NCBI RefSeq assembly: GCF_964204865.1
Contig: NC_135254.1
Coordinates: 9,491,001 to 9,555,000, forward strand
Reading direction: 5' to 3'
Length of the DNA stretch: 64,000 nt
DNA from: Styela clava
Lineage: Eukaryota > Chordata > Ascidiacea > Stolidobranchia > Styelidae
Below are positions 59,201-64,000 of the stretch, one piece after another. The notes under the pieces are model-generated. The model ran no database searches. It saw only the letters and a program-made list of their open reading frames with translations, and was not told the origin of the DNA. Position 1 is the first letter of the stretch; each line of letters starts with the position of its first letter. The position numbers were made by a program, and so were the translations under genes.

Positions 59201-62200
59201 ATTGAAAACTATCATTCCATAATCTAGAGAAAAAAAGTGGGAAAACAACTGGACATTTGATGTTAATTGATCTATAAGATGAAGCGCTTTTTACATACTT
59301 TAGTTCAGCGGTGTAGTCACATGCTAAGAGTTGGAAATATGCTCCCCCCTCCTCGATTACTCTGTGTGGGTACGCAGGTCCAAATCATGTGAGGAATATT
59401 TATGTACAAGAGGATTGCCCTACTCTTTGCCACCGGAGGGTGGTTCATGTAAGCGTTGATCAGTTACGGCTTCCTTCATCCATGCATCCAAAACAAATCC
59501 TTGTTTACTAATCACATAGCCAACATGGTCTGGTGACCGGACAAGAGGCTGTGGTTCGCCATATGATTGGGCTGTCTTACGGTCTTTATCTTCTTCCTGG
59601 GATAAATATGTGAATCCTATCCTAACAAATAAACCACAATGACACTTCAGGTCAAATTATTCAACTTCTGGCCATCTCTAGTTGCTTACAAATTTTTTTA
59701 TCGGAGAAAAATTTTGAAACCCACACAGTGGCTGTAATGGATGAGCAACGAATGATACTTACTCTTTTATTCCTCCAACCCGACTTTGTATTTTTTTCGA
59801 CTCTTGGCATATGGCCAGGTATGGGAAGTCCTGCTTTCGCAAGTTTGATAAAATATTTTTGAACTCTCGATTGAACTTGCATTGGTGTTCGATTTTCGAG
59901 TTCTGCAGCAATTTTTCTATATCTATAAAAGTATTAACAAGAAAATGAATTCCAAAAATTTTATGCAAGGAACACAAGTCAAATTCGTTTTCGGCCAGGA
60001 AATGTTACAAAAAAACAATTATCAGGTAAGATATTACAGTAATACGGAATTATAAATTACTGACAATTTGATACAAATAGGGAATAGTTGCCTGTTTTGG
60101 CCTTGTATTTAACGACGAACAAATTGATAAAAATAACAATTTAAATGGTTACTACTCAAGTCTGCATTGCAATTTATAAAATTCCTAGTGTCCTGATTTT
60201 AAAATTTTTAAACCATAAGATTCAATACAAACCATGATTTTATTTCAAAAATGATCAAATTGGAATAAAAAAAAAATCAATTAGCATTGTATGAATTCAT
60301 GAAAAACAGTTTCATAAGGCTATTTAAACCAGTGATCCTGTGCTGCAATCAAAATACCTATACACTTAAAAGCTTAGTAAAAACAATTAAAAATGAACCA
60401 TATTGTGTTGAACATATTGTTACCTATTGAATTCAATTTCCTCAGAAGGATATTTCAACAATAATTCTTCTAATTTTCTTTGTTCTTCAATGGTCCAAGC
60501 AACCTTGAATGTTTGTGAACGATTGGCCTGTCATTGCAATAACAATTTCAAAATATTACTTAATGCACAAAATTCAAATCTTCTCAACTTAGACATTGCA
60601 ATACAAAGAAATGTTCGAAATTTGAACTCTAAATATAATTTGGAATATTTATTGAATGCTCAATAATGCAAGTCATAGGGTTTGGATGACTTTAGTATTT
60701 GTTTAATACAAATTGATTGCTTGATCCACAACGATTCTACCTTTTTCCACTTAAAGTGTGCTCTGTCAATGATGTGATAACAATAAATAATAAAAATAAT
60801 AAAACACCTCACCTGTGAACCTCTCCTCACGACAACTTTGGAAGAATCCTGATGGTAAAAAATAAAAAAAATTAGAAAAGACAATCAATAGGTGAGTACA
60901 CTAGAGGTGTTTCAATTTTTGGTGCAGCGGAACCTCAATGAAACGTTTCAGAGGCTCGAGAAACCCCTGTGCCATAGGTGAGCTGTCTTTATTGTGTGAA
61001 TTGTATAAACTTTAATTATATAAATATTGCATATATAAAATACTAGCAAAACAAAATTATCTCTTTACGTGTAGCAAGTTCGATAATAGTGACCAACCTA
61101 ATTTTGGTATTTGGTTATTTTTAAAAAATATACATATATCAATATAGACTTTCGGATTTAAATGAAAACTTGTGGAACCCCAGGACTGTGCGTTCGAAAC
61201 CTTCGAGTGCCACGGGAGCCCGTTTAAAAACCACTGACGTTCGAAACCTTCGAGTGCCACGGAAGCCCGTTTAAAAACCACTGACGTTCGAAACCTTCGA
61301 GTGCCACGGAAGCCCGTTTAAAAACCACTGACGTTCGAAACCTTCGAGTGGCACGGAAGCCCGTTTAAAAACCACTAACACATTACTAGACGCATTAACA
61401 ATTGGCTAACAAAGTAAAACCAAAGATGCCTAGAAATTTTCCTAACAAAATTCGAAAATGGCTATAGTTTGCAATGACTACAGCATCTCAGTTAACCATA
61501 GTCCGCATAGACTGAACAATGTTCAGAGCAGGACTCAACACAAGGACAGTCAAGACTAGTTGTCGGTCTCTTATCGATCAAAATTGACATTTGAATAAAT
61601 GAAGAAAAGTTTTGAAATAGTTAAAATAAATCATCAACAGTTTTAATGTCTTTTCCATCCATATTCAATCACTTTAAACTAAATGTTGAAAAATTGTAAT
61701 AATACACAAAACATACCTCTGGTTGCATTGGGACCCCAGTTTCAAAATTAATTTTGACTTTACGAGTAACTATTTTCTTCGGAGATGCAAGAATGTCTTT
61801 GCGAAAAACTTGATCGAAGGTTCCATAAACTGAAGAATATTTCGACCAATCAATGTCTGGTAAATCTATAACATTTTGTTGACGTGGTAAGTCCAGCTCG
61901 GCCTGAAATTATCAATCAGCAATTACGTTAGTGAACAGACAGAATAAATTAAAAAAAATATGTAATTTAAAAATGTCAATATAAACAGTTATTTTGCTTA
62001 GAATGTCGTAAACTTAGCTTTTTGATATTAATCAAGTTTTTTTCACACAAAGCTGTTTTCAAACCTCTCACTTCGAAAAGGCTTTGTATGAACAGCTAAA
62101 AGCATCATTTTCAGAAAGAATCGATTAGGTTTGGCATCGTCCACCCAATTTATTACACGATGGGTGAGATGGTGGGAATGGGGTTCGAGCCCGAGATTTT

Positions 62201-64000
62201 CAACCGGCAATGCGAACATAGTTGAGCACCAAAATTTTACCAATAGCCCATGGTTAGTTGATTTGATCGCTTTTGACGTTCAAAAATGATAATATATAGT
62301 AATTAAAGTTGGGCATTTAGAATTATACAAATTGGTTTAAAAGAAAATTTCAAATCGCCGTTATCTTATTTTTTTATCTGCCAAGGTCGCTTTTATCTGC
62401 TTGAATCAAGTCAATTTTTCTTATTGAATGCACATTTTAAAAGGTAATTCTGACATAAGTCTGACATAACAAACATAGTTAAATACAATTACACATTTTC
62501 CAAGTATTCGAGATTCAATAAAAAAAATATTCCGATTCAATTCTGAAATTATTCGAAACCCCCAGCCCTACTAGTAACTACATTACCTTTTTTTGTAATT
62601 TTTCAACAAATTCGATAGGTTCGTCCAAAGCATCGGTTTTTCTATTCTCTAGTGTTTTGATATCAGCGAGACATTGATGCCTCTGTGATTCAAGAATAGA
62701 CACAGTGCGAAGCAAATTATGATAGCTGGAAAGAGTAATTTAATATCGTTAATTATGTAAAGTGCATATCACATATAGCGATAGTGGATGATACTGGATT
62801 CGTAATGTACGAGACCGAAAACGAGCCTTCCCTATGAGTGTTAGATCACAACATGCTTATTACGTCATTTAATTATATTACCGTTCCAAACTGTTCTATT
62901 CCTAAATGATCAGGGACCAGGAATAGTTGAAACCAAATAAACTATTTTTTTGAAAACATTCTAAAACAATAATTTTGAATATGAAATGTCAAATGTATTT
63001 AAAATTAAGTCAGTTCAATAAGGAACACATAGATGGAAATCCAATATATACTCAAATAAGTTTGAAATGCAGGGAAACTAAGATAAACAGTGAACTGATT
63101 GGTTGTGAGACTTTAATTGTTCAAAATCATATATTTATCGAACGAAACTATTCTAAATTATTCCTAAAATCAAGAATTTATATCGTATATAATTAATTTC
63201 AAATCGAATGTTTGGATGTTTTGGATATTCTTGAGCGAACAATACAAATATTTAAGACTCTATGGGTACTCCCATAGTGTGTGTACCAGGTTAGAGTAAG
63301 GCCATAAATTTATTCCGATTGAAAAATTTGTAAGCAATCAGGGATGATCAAAGTCAAATGATTTGATATGATAACTATCAGTGAAGGTTGCGTGAGACTA
63401 ACTCCCAACCCTTCCTCAATGCCTTCGCACTAGTGGATGCGTATGCGTATGGCATAATTTGATATGAAGTGGACTCTATTTTGATGGGATAGTGAAAAAC
63501 TCCACCACGGCAAAATTTAATAAAAAAAAATCATACTACTTACTCTCTATTATGCTTGAGTGCAACGTGATCAGACTCAAAGAAATAAACATCAGGTCCA
63601 GACGGAGGTTCTTCGGTAAAGAGAGGGGGTGGCTCCGAGGGATCTTTTGCTACAATTTTGACGCAAGGTGACCTATCAAGCTTTGTGTTTGAAAGTCCTC
63701 GAGGTCCGCGTCTGCCACCTCTGGATAACTTATGTAGCACCGTTGCTGTCGGGCCCCGACGCGGGGTTGAAGAAGAACATGAAGGAGAGGATGATCGTGA
63801 TCGATTGTTTTCCCTGACTGCACTTATTTTTAAATAATCTAATTGAGAGTCCTGCTTGATAGTAAACAGTGACTGGATGTTGCTTCTGTCCACGTGAGTT
63901 TCATTTTCTGTAGATGATTTATTCTCAGTCTGATTAGAAGTTTCTGGAGAATTCACTGTCGTCTCTGTTTCTTGAGATGGTTGCTCTGGTTCTATAATTA
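55474..64000 (-). CDS. ZZZ3: ZZZ3 homologue, Myb/SANT and ZZ zinc finger protein of the ATAC complex (5' partial)
   Basis: Exons in transcription order: 64000-63544, 62725-62587, 61902-61717, 60848-60813, 60527-60424, 59922-59763, 58862-58719, 58223-58083, 56294-56188, 55624-55474. Splice borders and phases agree, giving 540 residues plus TGA; the N terminus is off the right edge. The protein begins Ser-rich with a basic patch, then [19 protein letters not shown], a helical stretch, and [13 protein letters not shown]. The Myb/SANT domain carries [46 protein letters not shown] and LPIPG. An acidic linker and the QHVGYE lead-in come next. The ZZ finger has CDMC, HCIDC, LCQSC and HKTTH as zinc ligands, and the end is [11 protein letters not shown]. 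The family's ZZ finger reads the histone H3 tail for the ATAC acetyltransferase. All ligands are present. Confidence 0.93.
56523..57948. mobile_element. Non-autonomous hAT transposon, exact 8-bp TSD
   Basis: A 1426-bp element from CAGGGGTTCTCAAACTTTTGG to ACTTTGAGAACCTATG, flanked on both sides by CCATAGAG (56515-56522, 57949-57956). GGAGCCC and GGGCTCC blocks follow the termini. No transposase frame is left. It lies in the ZZZ3 intron just before the ZZ-finger exons. Confidence 0.88.
59305..59625 (+). mobile_element. tRNA-derived SINE copy in a ZZZ3 intron
   Basis: Head AGCGGTGTAGTCACATGCTAAGAG, then a box B-like GGTCCAAATC, body TGGTTCATGTAAGCGTTGATCAGTTACGGCTTCC, and tail GGGATAAATATGTGAATCCTATCC. 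Full length but diverged. It is antisense to ZZZ3. Confidence 0.75.
60905..61376. repeat. hAT-like remnant with 47-bp tandem array
   Basis: The left part (GGTGTTTCAATTTTTGGTGCAGCGGAACC) and right end (GTTTAAAAACCACT) look like decayed hAT ends. From about 61190 to 61376 a 47-bp unit beginning GTTCGAAACCTTCGAGTG occurs four times with few changes. The array lies in a ZZZ3 intron. Confidence 0.75.
62290..62578. repeat. hAT-like MITE remnant (TGGGC/CCCAGCCCT family)
   Basis: Begins AGTTGGGCATTTAGAATTATAC and ends TTATTCGAAACCCCCAGCCCTACTAG, with CTTGAATCAAGTCAATTTTTC and TCTGACATAA-type words inside. It resembles the copies at 19785 and 22885. Borders are approximate. In a ZZZ3 intron. Confidence 0.5.
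63265..63330. mobile_element. Truncated fold-back MITE, subfamily B
   Basis: Only one arm is kept: GGTACTCCCATAGTGTGTGTACCAGGTTAGAGTAAGGCCATAAATTTATTCCGATT. The interior and other end are missing. In the first ZZZ3 intron of the window. Confidence 0.7.

Noticed and set aside
1..64000. CRISPR arrays, operons or bacterial-type defence genes
   Set aside because: All clear genes are spliced animal genes, and the repeats are transposons or local tandem duplications. No regularly spaced repeat array was seen.

Overview
This is a eukaryotic nuclear window. It is AT-rich, its genes are cut by short to medium GT-AG introns, and it is packed with small DNA transposons. The protein families are animal ones. 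The dense fold-back MITEs and tRNA-headed SINEs look like families I remember from sea squirts, especially Ciona, so an ascidian tunicate is my best guess. No database was searched and this assignment is inference.

Layout. (1) 434-19600, plus strand: the central and C-terminal part of GAPVD1/RME-6, a Rab5 exchange factor, in 22 exons ending with a complete VPS9 domain; the N-terminal RasGAP part lies left of the window. (2) 19601-28026: no recognisable gene, but many repeats. (3) 28027-32980, plus: a complete nine-exon class III sugar transporter (SLC2A6/SLC2A8-like). (4) 32981-48276: a transposon island holding a 9.7-kb composite inverted repeat, a young env-only LTR retroelement (34519-38636) inserted in its left arm, and nested hAT elements (45212-47228). 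(5) 48277-52312, plus: a complete six-exon CFAP77, a ciliary doublet-microtubule protein. (6) 52313-55473: a tail-to-tail gap. (7) 55474-64000, minus: the C-terminal ten exons of ZZZ3 (Myb/SANT plus ZZ zinc finger, ATAC complex), running off the right edge.

The four host genes (endosomal Rab5 activation, sugar transport, cilium structure, chromatin reading) share no pathway that I can see. Exon phases are consistent across every junction: 1422 residues plus stop for the GAPVD1 part, 557 for the transporter, 244 for CFAP77 and 540 for the ZZZ3 part, which supports the models.

The most unusual object is the LTR element. Its two 728-bp LTRs differ at one position by eye and it is flanked by a 4-bp duplication. 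Between the LTRs there is only a leader and an envelope-like gene, with no gag or pol, and the envelope reading frame has a single in-frame stop near its 5' end. It therefore looks recently mobilised by machinery supplied from elsewhere. The other strong theme is a family of about eleven fold-back MITEs with GG..CTCC ends and, in the best copies, 8-bp target duplications.
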